Notes under the pieces: generated by a model | Database searches by the model: none | What the model saw: the letters and a program-made list of their open reading frames with translations, nothing else | Told to the model about the DNA's origin: nothing | Position numbers and translations under genes: made by a program | Origin: Epiperipatus broadwayi | Taxonomy: Eukaryota; Onychophora; Udeonychophora; Euonychophora; Peripatidae | Length of the DNA: 64,000 bases | Direction of reading: 5' to 3' | Assembly (NCBI GenBank): GCA_028023455.1 | Contig: JAQFVV010006352.1 | Span: 1,508,204 to 1,572,203, forward strand | In this document: positions 36,573-48,109 of the stretch, one piece after another | Layout of the letters: each line of letters begins with the position of its first letter | How positions within the stretch are numbered: position 1 is the first letter of the stretch

Positions 36573-38459
36573 TCAGTTTGATGGATGATTTGAATATCCA
36601 GTCGCTGGAGTATTAACCTCAGTGTTAGTGGTATTATACGGATAACTCCCTGGTTGTAAATTAGTACCACGACTATATTCATGATTTCTATGGTAACCTC
36701 CATGATCCCGGTATGGATTTTGTCTTCTATTATTGCGATAATTTCTGGTAAACCTTTGCATGCGACCTGCAGATTGGTTTCTTGGTACATGATAATTTAC
36801 ATTTGCTAAATTATAATTAGAGTTATCTCTTGTAGTTCCAGTTGATTTATTACAAATACCATCACTAGTTTCTAATATTCCCAAGATATCTGCTACTTCC
36901 TCAACGGTATGTCGATCTGCAGCCACCAATGTTTGTTCAATATGCCTTGGTAAATTTCTACGCAAAATCCGCACAATCTGAGTTTCTGATAATGGAAATG
37001 CATTTAGGGTTTTGAATTTGGCTACTTGATGTCTAAAAAATTGAGTATAACTCCCATCACGAGAAGTATATTTTTCGTGAGAAAGTCTATGGCGTATAAA
37101 ATCTTGTTTATCCTCATTCCAGAAGTTATTCATTATTGCTTCACGATAATCACCATAAGTTTGAGGCCTTTCAAACAGAGATCTCCACCATTCTTTGGCT
37201 GATGCATATAAATGGTTACTAGCAATTGCCAACTTTTCTTTCTCTGACAGGATACTAAGTGTAAATAATTCTTCTAATGTATTTAGGTATTCCATAGGAT
37301 TTTCATGATATTCACCTTTAAAAACTTTAACATTAATGAACCTTGCAGCATTATGATTCATATATGAATCACTAGATATTTGGTGTGGAAAATCAGAAGA
37401 TCTTTTAGATTCTATTAAATTTGTTCCATTATTAACTTTATCTATACAACACTTACAATTTTCTTTATTTATCAATTCCTTAACAAATGTCTCATCCTTA
37501 AGATAATCTCTGTCTATAATATTATCTTTTATTTTATTTATATCTATCTTTACTTCATATTCTTTCCATTGTTTTTGCAAATTTGATATATATTCACTAT
37601 TTTCTAACGTAATGATTTTTATTTGCTCAATCTTTACATCCATTTCTGCCACATCCTTTCGTACCTCTATTTCATAATTTTTACAGGTTTCAATTTCATT
37701 ATTATTTATATATTCTGAAAGGGGTCTTAATTTTCCTTGAATTTGATCCAATTTAACATCTATTTCTTGTATACGATTAGAAGTAACATCATTTACTACA
37801 TTAATACGTTCATTTATATCTTGTAATTTATTAATATCAATCAACTGTTCCTCTTGCTGCAATCCCACAGCAATTTTAACTTCAGCAGAGATAGTTGTAT
37901 ATAGGTTTTTAAATGAAGATTCATTATCAATTTTCAATGTTTGGAACTTATCCCATAATACTTTATTATCATTAATAATCTTTTCCTTAAATTCCCCATG
38001 TTCTTTCTTAGATTCTTCTAATCTGGCCATAATTCCTTGATTTTCTTCCTTCATTTCATTATTTATTTCTTCAATTTTTGCTTTTAAAGAATTAGCTTCC
38101 ACTATTGTCTCTTCTCTATATTTTTCCATCTTTTCATCAAATTTTACTTCTACTCTTCTAATACTATCATCTACCAAAACTTTTAATTCATTAGAATTAA
38201 TTTTCATCTCAACTCTAAGATCTTCTTTTAATTCATTAGAGTTTATTTTCATTTCAGCTCTAAGATCTTTTAATTCATTAGAGTTAGTTTTTAAACTAGT
38301 TTCTAGTTTATCATATTTAGACTCTAGTTTCTCAGAATTTGTTTTTATCTCAGCTCTAAGTTTATCATATTTGGTATTTAATCTAGATTCAAATTTTTCC
38401 AAAAAATCTTTTAAGTCAAAATCACCATTAACTGGCATTTTATTACTATTGTTATCCAT
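36573..38459 (-). CDS. gag: Gag protein of element 2, with a long N-terminal coiled coil
   Basis: 628 residues from the ATG at 38459 (MDNNSNKMPV). Residues ~15-330 are heptad-rich and highly charged. They include a tandem 14-15-residue repeat (KTNSNELKDLRAEM, KINSNELKEDLRVEM) at ~57-93. A small Cys cluster, ENCKCCIDK, sits at ~333-341. Residues ~380-530 form the Retrotrans_gag capsid: FKGEYHENPMEYL, AKEWWRSLFERPQTYGDYR, FWNEDKQDF, HTVEEVADIL. The tail (~555-600) is Arg/Asn/Tyr-rich and probably binds nucleic acid; there is no CCHC knuckle. The coiled-coil part is about twice the length of the capsid domain, longer than in element 1. Stop at 36575-36573, with pol overlapping in the -1 frame. 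Confidence 0.93.
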   Translation of the reverse strand: MDNNSNKMPVNGDFDLKDFLEKFESRLNTKYDKLRAEIKTNSEKLESKYDKLETSLKTNSNELKDLRAEMKINSNELKEDLRVEMKINSNELKVLVDDSIRRVEVKFDEKMEKYREETIVEANSLKAKIEEINNEMKEENQGIMARLEESKKEHGEFKEKIINDNKVLWDKFQTLKIDNESSFKNLYTTISAEVKIAVGLQQEEQLIDINKLQDINERINVVNDVTSNRIQEIDVKLDQIQGKLRPLSEYINNNEIETCKNYEIEVRKDVAEMDVKIEQIKIITLENSEYISNLQKQWKEYEVKIDINKIKDNIIDRDYLKDETFVKELINKENCKCCIDKVNNGTNLIESKRSSDFPHQISSDSYMNHNAARFINVKVFKGEYHENPMEYLNTLEELFTLSILSEKEKLAIASNHLYASAKEWWRSLFERPQTYGDYREAIMNNFWNEDKQDFIRHRLSHEKYTSRDGSYTQFFRHQVAKFKTLNAFPLSETQIVRILRRNLPRHIEQTLVAADRHTVEEVADILGILETSDGICNKSTGTTRDNSNYNLANVNYHVPRNQSAGRMQRFTRNYRNNRRQNPYRDHGGYHRNHEYSRGTNLQPGSYPYNTTNTEVNTPATGYSNHPSN

Positions 38460-40154
38460 TATTATTAATAATACAATATTATATACTCATAAAATAAAAT
38501 CTAAGATATATATATATATTTATTTCTATATAGTAACTATCACAGATCAAGGGCTCACCATCTCCAATCATTATTCCAACAAGCAATTTTTTAACTAAAA
38601 ATACAAGCCTTTTTAATCTTATAATATATAATAGCTATCTGACAATCTAAATTTTACTTATTTGAACTCATGAACTTCTTGGCTTAAAAAAAAAAAATAA
38701 TCTTATCTATCACCATAACATCAACAAATTTCTCTAAAATATATATATGCAGAGAGTAACAACTGATATCACTAAATAACATTTATTTATATTTAATGAT
38801 AATAAATATTCTACACTTATACTATATTAAAATGTGGATACTTCATATCAAATTCAATATAACCTTGAAATATTTAAACTACAACTAAATGTTCACATGC
38901 CTTAAAATAACTAATTTGATAATATAGTGAGACAACTTTCTCATTCAAAATAATGGTAGTTAAATATAAAATACTTAAATCGATACCTATAAATTTTCTG
39001 GACTTTAATACTTAATACCATTTTATACACATAAAAAAAAAATATCCACTTCACTTATTATTAACTTTTGTGCTCGAAATATTTTACTAAAATTGTACTA
39101 ATGCAGTTTACTACTAACAAATATTCACTAATTGAATTTCATGTTTAAAAGTCACTTACAAAAAAAAAATAAAACATCAATATGTTTGTTTTCAAACCCT
39201 AATTGATAATCAATGTAATAGATTATTTGTTACAAACAATAATCAATTAATCAAACTCTTAAGTTTGGTGTTATATATTTAAGTTATATACTTATCTATT
39301 CCTCCAAAGATCCGACAGATATTGACAACCAAAAGATTGATTAGCACTTCACAACTTTGATGTAGATAAAAGAATTCAATCATTACTCCCAAAGCATACA
39401 ATGTTTCATGAACACTTAGATGACTATCACATTTCATTCTATCCTATCTACTACAACCCATAATAATTTTTCTTAGAACACCATTACACTACCCTGCTTA
39501 TATTTAAGTCTTAGGGGCTATTATTTATAAATATTTCCTTGCTCATCTTTGGGAGACTTAGAGGCAAATATTATACTTATATTAAAATAATTATATCTTA
39601 CTCTCTCTGGAGTTTTAAAGATAAAATCATGGCAGGACTACTGTTAACTGCTTCATGATAAATAATAATAAACATCAAGATTTGGGTTGGAGCAATGAAT
39701 GAGACTAATCAATCACAAGTGACATGAATGCATCACATCCTCAAGATAATGACAGCGTCACTCCCCACTCAACATCAATACCTGCAACAGAACCAACCAA
39801 ACTCCAACAATCAAATATCCCATCCAACCTTCAAAATTATAGATTTTCTACAACTCAAACTTTCCAAATATGTACAAAATTATTATACTATAATTCAACA
39901 CCATCAATATACTTTTTAAATTGAAATTAAACTGCTTCATGACTATATTTATCTTTCATCACTAAAAAAAAATACAATAATATTAACCATCACCATCTAA
40001 ACATAAGGCTAAAATATTTCCATTTATATAAAAAAAATTAAACACACAAAAATGCTTCTCTTTCTTTAAACCATACATCTCATATTAATATATATACTAG
40101 ACATCTTAATCTCAAGTATGTGGGGTATTTCAAGCCCTAATTAGCTTATTTCTA
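38460..40154 (-). other. Element 2 5' leader
   Basis: About 1.7 kb between PBS and gag, unusually long. Only short frames (for example 39724-39924 on the opposite strand), none recognisable. Confidence 0.6.
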
Positions 40155-40172
40155 GCCCTAGTTGTTGCGCCA
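40155..40172 (-). other. Element 2 primer-binding site
   Basis: TGGCGCAACAACTAGGGC, 2 nt from the LTR end. It begins with TGG as expected for tRNA 3'-end pairing and shares TGGCGC with element 1. The tRNA is not identified. Confidence 0.85.
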
Positions 40173-40174
40173 AA

Positions 40175-42333
40175 TGTAATGGAAACGTATATGTAGCAGC
40201 CCCACGATTGGACTAGCCAAATGTAATGGAACCTATAATTCAGAGCCTCACTTGGATGCTCCAAATGTAATGGAACTTAAGGTAGCCCATGTTTGGGCAA
40301 GCCAAATATAATGGATCGTACTTGCTACATTCCATTTAAATTGAAGAAAGACAAAATTATCCCGGTTATATAAATAATGCAATGGAAACTATATGGTAGC
40401 TCATAATTAAGCAAGTTAAATATAATGGAATGTATATGAGTTATTCCATTTATATTAAAGAATGAAGAAAAACAAACTTGTTCCAATTATATTTTAATAA
40501 ATTGTTTAAATTGCCCTCCCAGCTAGCTTTATATAAAACAAATCTAAAATCATACTAATCAATGAGATCTTTCATTATAATTTATCTTTTAGGTTGATGT
40601 GACTAACTAATCAAATATATATATCAAAAATAAAGGGACTTTTATTAAATTCAAATATACACATCTACTATATAAATTTATGTACCTCTAAATATGTGTA
40701 TGAAAAATAATATATGTAAGTGACCTACGAACCAAGTAATAAATGAAATAAGAAATTATCTTTTATTAAGTCGTAAATTCAATTAATTTACTAATAACTT
40801 TGGCATTAAGAAAATAAGAATAATATAGTATCGATCTTTAAATAATTACAAAGGCATTATTTATAAAAATAAATAGCACATCTTTTATTTATGTTATCAT
40901 TTGACTTTAAATAATATTAATATTTCCCAATATAAACTCAAACAATAAATATAAAAGTGACACTACTTCTATACTATTAGGTTATTAAATATTTAAAGAA
41001 ATATCTAGATTAATATTTAGTACATCAACATAAATTATATTTTTTCAGATTTTAAAATTATCCCCTATAGTTTTTTCATATTTTAAAATTACTTAAACAT
41101 CAATCCTGAACATCATCTGTTAAACGTTTAATGTTATAACTAATAAAAGTAACGCTTAAATTGAGTCATTCTAGCATACATTACATATTATGAAATATAA
41201 AAATAAACAATAAACAAAAAAAAATATTATATCAATCTCAAATATATATATCCACATCTAAATCATCACTCAAATAAATATATAATTATGAAATACCTTC
41301 TAAAAAGTTCGACTTATAGTTGATTGTCTTTTTTAAGAATTAAATTTAGTACATGAGTTTTTTAATCTATATTTTTTTATTTTTAGAATGCATTCTAGTT
41401 AAGAGGCTGGCGAAACGATTTCCTTCAAGAGATGATTATAATTCTTGAATATATACCATATTTATTATTAAAATGTTAAATCCAGTACCTCAATTACAAT
41501 TACTTCCAGATTAATAGTGCAAATTGACGATAATACCATCTCATTTAAGATATTCCTCTGTTTTTAAATCCAGATGCCGATGAAATTTATAAGTTGAAAA
41601 TTTTAGTTCTTCATTTGAAAAATTACATTTGAATATATCATAAGCGATGATGGCGATGATACTTCCTCATATACTGCGAATATATCCTTATTACCCCAGT
41701 CATAATCTATATTTTTACAAAATACCAAGTATATACGTTACTTCAATATTTTAAAAAATGGTAGACCTTTAAAGAAATAAAATGTAATAAAATTCTATCC
41801 TTCAGTTGTGTTCTTCATCCTATCCTTTTTTTAATAAACAATAATCCTAATCTAATGGCTTCCTAATAATATAGTATTGGTTTACGTGCCTCCAGCAGAT
41901 GCTATTTTTAAAACTCATATGTATATATGTTTCTCTATACCAACAATTAACATCAAAAAAAAATAAAATATTAAGATATACATATAAAAAAGTATCAAAT
42001 CGAAAATTTGCACATCTTTTAAAATAATACATAAACATCAATTAATTTATTACATTTATAAGTAATCACTGCAAATAAAATTTGCAATCAACTTAATTTA
42101 TATAATCTTAACATTTAATATGTCCTAATTTATTTATAATAATTAAATATTCATAATGATGTACTATCGATATATATAAATAAAATAACAACTTCAAATA
42201 ATAACTATATTTAATAAACATAAAAGAAAAAATTTAAATATTTCATATGTAAACATCAACTCAAAGAGATTTTTTTTTAATAACAAATAACAAATTTTTT
42301 TAAAATATAAATATCGACCTATTGATATTTACA
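40175..42333 (-). repeat. Element 2, 5' LTR
   Basis: 2159 bp. Near-identical to the other LTR up to 40573, then a 260-nt extra block, then an alignable region with very many small indels and substitutions until 42240, and again near-identity at the outer end. Confidence 0.93.
40574..40834. repeat. Extra ~260-bp block in the right LTR
   Basis: Absent from the left LTR. GATCTTT occurs on both sides of the block (40567-40573 and about 40834-40840), so it is either an insertion with a 7-bp target duplication or a deletion between short direct repeats in the other LTR. No terminal inverted repeats seen. Confidence 0.75.
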
Positions 42334-42350
42334 ATATATATATATACTGT

Positions 42351-42657
<307 letters not shown>

Positions 42658-42664
42658 TTTTTTT

Positions 42665-45600
42665 TGCCCATGTAGTTAGTACAGTCATTTTAAGGATAGG
42701 ACTTAAAAATATAACCAGTTTTTAAAAAATTATATTATAATGGTTTATACTATTTTACAGTGATTTTATAAGTAGAATAGGTTTAAACTCACTAAATAGG
42801 AAGTTTAAAAAAGATTTTAAACATTTTAAAGTTGTTTTAATGAAATTTAAATAATAAAACCAATATAATACATCCTTTAAAAGATAAAGTTAAGTAATGT
42901 TTATTACATTTAACTGATAGAATAATAAAACAATAGTCTAATTGCCAGTATTAAATATTATATAATGTATTTAATGTGTTTTAAATAATTATTTGTTTAA
43001 GTTATTATTTAAATAAATAAAATATTAAATGTTATTCTAGAATGTTCTGAAAGTATCACATGTCTTAAAGGTGTTTGTGTTAGTATGTGATTCATTGTTT
43101 GTAGACAAAAAATATTGATTTTTATCTTCGTGGTAGTAAAATTAGACACATTAAAATGTTGCAAAAGTTAATTCTAGAAATAACATTTTACAAAGTAATA
43201 ATTAAATTTATTGTATTGTTTCAATAGTATTTTTGCTTTAAAATTAATATTTTAAGTTATAAAAAATATATTTAATTTGTTTAATAAGGGTATTTAATAG
43301 TATAGAAGTGATAAATAATTTATAATATATTTAAAATGATGTGTCATATTATTTAGAGAATTATTTTAAAGATAAAATTTAATTTATATGTACATTATTA
43401 TGTGTTAAGAAGTTGGATTAAGCAATGAGATTACTAGATAAAATCAGTATAAAAAGAGCTGTTCGATCAGTCTAGACAGTATAGTGAAAGTGAAAATAAA
43501 AAAATAATTATTAATATTTTTTTTTGTGTATCTAATTGTATTTTATTTAAAGTTGTAATTTTTTATAAAATTATTTTTTTTATATAAAAGTTTAAACATA
43601 TAATTTTAAGTAACTATTTTTAAAATAATGTCTGAATAAAAAACAAGTAATTTCCTATCAGCGATAATCTCATTTAAAACAATAAAAAACTACAAGTTTT
43701 ATGGAAGCTAATAGTGATCATAAATGTGTTGGTAAAATGTGTATCAAATGCTGTGAAAAGTTTAACCACAGGCACCGGAGATTTGGAAATGTGTAAAATA
43801 TTAAATTAAATATATTTATTATATTTGGAATGAGAAAACATTTATTTCTAATGGCTTCATTTAACTCTAATAACTATAAACTGTTAAGCAAGTTTAACCT
43901 TATAAGTATGAGAAGAATATTTGATAAAACAATATTCAAATAGTTTTATGAATTTCAAGGAGGAAAAGAAAGAATAAATTAGGATTATGCACCTGAATTG
44001 AAACCTGGATGAAAGAATATTTTGAAGTGTGGGTATAATTTATTATTATATGAATGTGAAGGAAATACTTTATTTCTAGTTTATCTTAAAAGAGAAATTT
44101 GAATGGATTATATATTTGCAAGTGGTGTTACAAAATTGAAAGAAAATGGCTCTTTGAATTTGTATGTTAGAAAAAGATTTACTTATTATAAAAATACTGA
44201 TGAATGAATGATATATTTCAAATGATTTTCTTTATTTAAAAAGAAAGTGGACTATAATGTGACTTTTAGAAGAATTAGCATTATATTAATAGTATGTGGA
44301 TAGAAAATCTGTAGTTTTTTATTAAAATGACTGAGTGAAATGTGTGCATGTTGGAAAAAGAAAAAGTCTTGAATTTTTTTTAAATTACCTATCTTTAACG
44401 AATGCAAATGTGTGTATGTTCTAAAAAAAATTAACAAATGAACAAAATTTTATTAAAAAATATTTTACAAATGCTTACCATGAAAATATTAATATCACAA
44501 TGTGTTTTTACATATAAAAAAGTTTGAATTAGTATGATAAAATATACATAGAGAAAGGATATATTGTTTAATATAAAAAATGGTTCCTTAATTGTGTTTT
44601 CCATTGAAATATTGGTTATTTGAATAAATATTCAGAAAATGGACTGAATAATATATTTATCTAATATGGATGAGACAATATTTTACCAGAATTTTTCTAG
44701 ACCTCAACAATTTGTGAATTTATAAGTTTAGTTTTTATCGCGATGGGAAGAAAGAAGGTTTCATTCAAAACTTTTTCTAATATGTTAGCAATGGGGAGAA
44801 CAGCAAGAACTAACTAGAAAAAAGGAAGCAAATAGAGACTTTAGTAACTTTGAATTTTCTTTCCTTATTATTTTAATTTTAGTGTTAATATTTTAAATAA
44901 TGTTCAATTAACATGTTCATTATAAATGTGTTCTTAGTATAATATTCAGATAGTTTATTTTTCTAATAAATAAAGAAAAATAGGTTTCAGAAATTATTTT
45001 CCTGACAGGTAAATAAAATGCTTATAGCATATTTGATGATGGATTATCAAGAAGAGAAGTGGATCGCCATTTATAATTCTAATAATTGTTAGAATTATAG
45101 GTAACATTTTATTTATTTATATTGAACGTATTTGATACATTTCAATTTTAAATGAGATATTTTTAATTAATATTTTATTGTATTTGTCATATTGCTTGAA
45201 TAATTAAAAGTTAGATGAGTCATTTATATGATTATCCCTCAAGCACATGTATAAAAAAGAGAGAGAGGAACTCCAAAGGTCTTAAAGAGCAAAGTTACTC
45301 TTTTGGAATATTATTTATTTTATAAAGGAAAATTAAATGAAAGAGAATGTCTTATAAAATATCTAAAGGTATTTTAAGTATTTTTTTCTCATAAATGCTT
45401 GAATATGCATATATTTTACAATATGATTGAGTTGTTAATATATTATTATGGATGGTATCTGTTTAGATACAGTGATATGAAAGTATTGATCTCTAAATTA
45501 TATAATGCTATAATGTAAATGAATAGATGCATGTACTAATGAATATTTTATCAAAATCATTTGTGCATGAAATGCTTTGAGCTGTCTTGAAGTGAATATT

Positions 45601-47960
45601 AGATATTTTGTTTTTTTTTAGAAGAAAGGTAGTTTGGAGATTATTTTTTTAGTGTGGTTTCTATTTATTTGTGATGTTAGCAGAATTATTCAGCATGTAG
45701 AAGATAAAGAATGGTGGTTGGGAAAGTAATATTTAAATTATATAGGTGCTAGGGGATTTTAAAAAGGACATTATATGTGAGGAATATTGTCAAAAGTTGA
45801 GAATTTTCAAAATACAGGTAACAAAGGACTGTATAGTAGTTTTTCCATGGACAGTTGCATTCTTTCCACAGTCAGTAAGAGCTGAGATAGGAACCATGAC
45901 TGGAATTTAAGGTGCCTAATAAATATGGACCTTAAACCCACTGTAACCATGATGATGTTTGTTTCATACTCGTTTGAATTATTATTATTTTCTATTCCTC
46001 ACTATAATCACTATCAATTGCCACTGATATTACATTGTAAATGATAGTTTTTAAACATGGTTAGAATAATGGCTAAACTGTTGAAAGTTGAAAATTTTTG
46101 GAAGGCAAGAAAAGAGAAAATTCTATCACAAATATTATGAATTATTTATTTGCTATTTATAATAAAAATAAGAAAGGAATGATTTGATATTTCTATAAAT
46201 GTTTTAAATGTTAGAGATCATTAAACTCAAATATAAATGTATAATTTGGTTGGATTGTAAGAGAGAGTGATGAAAGTATTTTTGAATACTCCGATGGATG
46301 TAAAGTATGAAAATAAATAAAATATATCAAGCAATATAATTTATTAATATAGTTTAAATTTGCTATAAGAAGTGTGAACTTATAAAAATAAAGAAAAGTT
46401 ATGGGATTATATTTTTAAATATTTTTTTAAATAATTAATTTTATGAAGTGATGCAATAACTATATTTTTCTTTATTTAAATTTTTTTTGTATTGAAATAC
46501 TAGAGCACATCAAAAGGTTAAAATAAATGCCTTACTGGAATGCAAAAGAAGTACCCAATAACTTTAAATGTTACATTATATGCTAAGTTTTAGATAAGTG
46601 TTTAAGTTGATTTTAAACCCATAGTAATAAGTATAACATAATTATAAATATTTTTTTTAAAATACTATGAAGCATAGTATTAAGTTAATAAATCATATTA
46701 TTTATCATCATTGTCTTACTATAATAGTGACAATAGAATGTTGTTGCCCTATTGATAAAATAATAGATTATTGTTATAATATACTGTATGATTTTATTTT
46801 TCCATAGTAGATGGTCGGAATGAAGACTATCTTAAGTTTATTTATTTATTATTTTTATTGTGCAAATATTTTAATTTTTAAAAAAATTTTTATGTTACTT
46901 AGATTGTAAATATTTTAAAGTTTTTATAAATTTATTGTTTTATGAGTATAATGTTGTTAAGTTATAATAAAACTTGTTAATGTTTTAAAATTAATATCAT
47001 TTCTTGAGAGTTTGATTTGTCCAGGTGTATTTTTCTTTGAATCTTCATATCACACACATGATTTGCAAAGATTATCCTTGGAAAATTATTATTGCATTAC
47101 ATATACATATTAAAAAACTATACTATTATAATCATTCTTATTACAGAAGATTTAATTAGTGATGATTATAAAAATTATCCTCCTACCAATTTATCATATT
47201 TAATATTACAATTATTGAGAATATGAATGCACATATAATAAATCCATAAAGATAATATAATATTATAAAAATATGAGTAATCCTTAATTGATTAAATTAA
47301 TATTAATTGTGAGTAGATATAATATTTTTTATAATGGTTAAAATATTCTAATTGCTTGTTGTTTTGTGAGGGTAGTAAAATGTATGAAAAAACCCTCGTT
47401 ATATTTAACTACATGGTATTAGTTTGTTTATTATTGTTGCTAGAAATGAACTTGAGATATTAAATAATTATTGAGTTGTATAAAATGATGACTGATAAGA
47501 ATTAGTTAATGTTAGATTTTAATATTATTTTATAAAGAAATCATAATTAATTTATTATTTTCCCATAATAAATTTGATAAGTTGTAAGTTAGGATTATTC
47601 TATGTGTGTTTTTAAGACATGAGAATATTACAAGGTAGTTTTGTTATATGAGTTTAGTAGGGGATAATATTCTTATATCATTGGGAATGTATCTTTAGGG
47701 ATATGTCCCTCAATGTTAAACCACTGTATCTTGCAGGATGTCTCATGTGAAGAATTTTTCATAAGTTTTGTATTTGTATTCTAAAAACGAACCATATTTG
47801 TTAATAATAATTAATGAGCTAGTTGTAATTTAAATTATTAATAAAACAAATGAGCTGAGTATTTAATTGCAACCCTAATTATTTATTTATTGTTATTAGC
47901 ATTATTATTACATTTTACTTGGTTAATTTATTATATTTAGTTATTATGAAATATTAATTT
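42665..47960 (+). repeat. Module A: long non-coding AT-rich repeat, plus orientation
   Basis: Inverted partner of module C. Landmarks: a plus-strand TATA box at 43448, TTGTAAATATTTTAAAG and AATAAAACTTGTTAATG at 46905-46985, and a block at 47655-47750 (ATATTCTTATATCATTGGG, GTATCTTGCAGGATG) that matches, inverted, 48305-48410. No open frame longer than about 60 codons. Possibly a degenerated long LTR or a non-coding transcription unit. Confidence 0.45.
43420..43475 (+). promoter_or_regulatory. TATA promoter of module A
   Basis: AGCAATGAGATTAC (CCAAT-like, worn), then CAGTATAAAAAGAGCTG, then an Inr-like GATCAGTCTAGACAG about 20 nt downstream. A well-formed polymerase II core promoter for such AT-rich DNA. 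Confidence 0.5.
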
Positions 47961-48109
47961 TGTTAAATATATATGTTAGAAGTGTATTTTGAGCTATTTA
48001 TAATAGTACTTATCTTTAATAGTTATCATTTACATAATTCGATTATAGTTTATTGTATTTATTAATGGTTAGCCGGAGTATCTTTAGGTTAGATATTCCT
48101 TAAGCAAGG

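Larger units (their letters stand above)
30492..42333 (-). mobile_element. Element 2: near-complete Ty3/gypsy LTR retrotransposon
   Basis: Minus-strand order: 5' LTR (42333-40175), PBS (40172-40155), leader, gag (38459-36573), pol (36534-33568) with the integrase tail continued in another frame to 33282, a ~1-kb region without a recognisable gene, PPT, and 3' LTR (32270-30492). LTR ends are TGTAAATATC and CCATTACA, the usual TGT...ACA. The pol order PR-RT-RNase H-IN places it in Ty3/gypsy. Lesions: one frameshift in the integrase C-terminus and Glu in the protease active site. The LTRs are unequal in length (1779 and 2159 bp). Confidence 0.95.

Noticed and set aside
36569-36790. 73-codon minus-strand frame overlapping the end of gag
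   Set aside because: Alternative frame within the gag C-terminus, no domain, ends at the gag-pol junction by chance.
43680-43800. Short Cys/His-containing frame (MCIKCCEKF-like) in module A
   Set aside because: About 30 codons, a stop follows, and no equivalent occurs in modules B or C.
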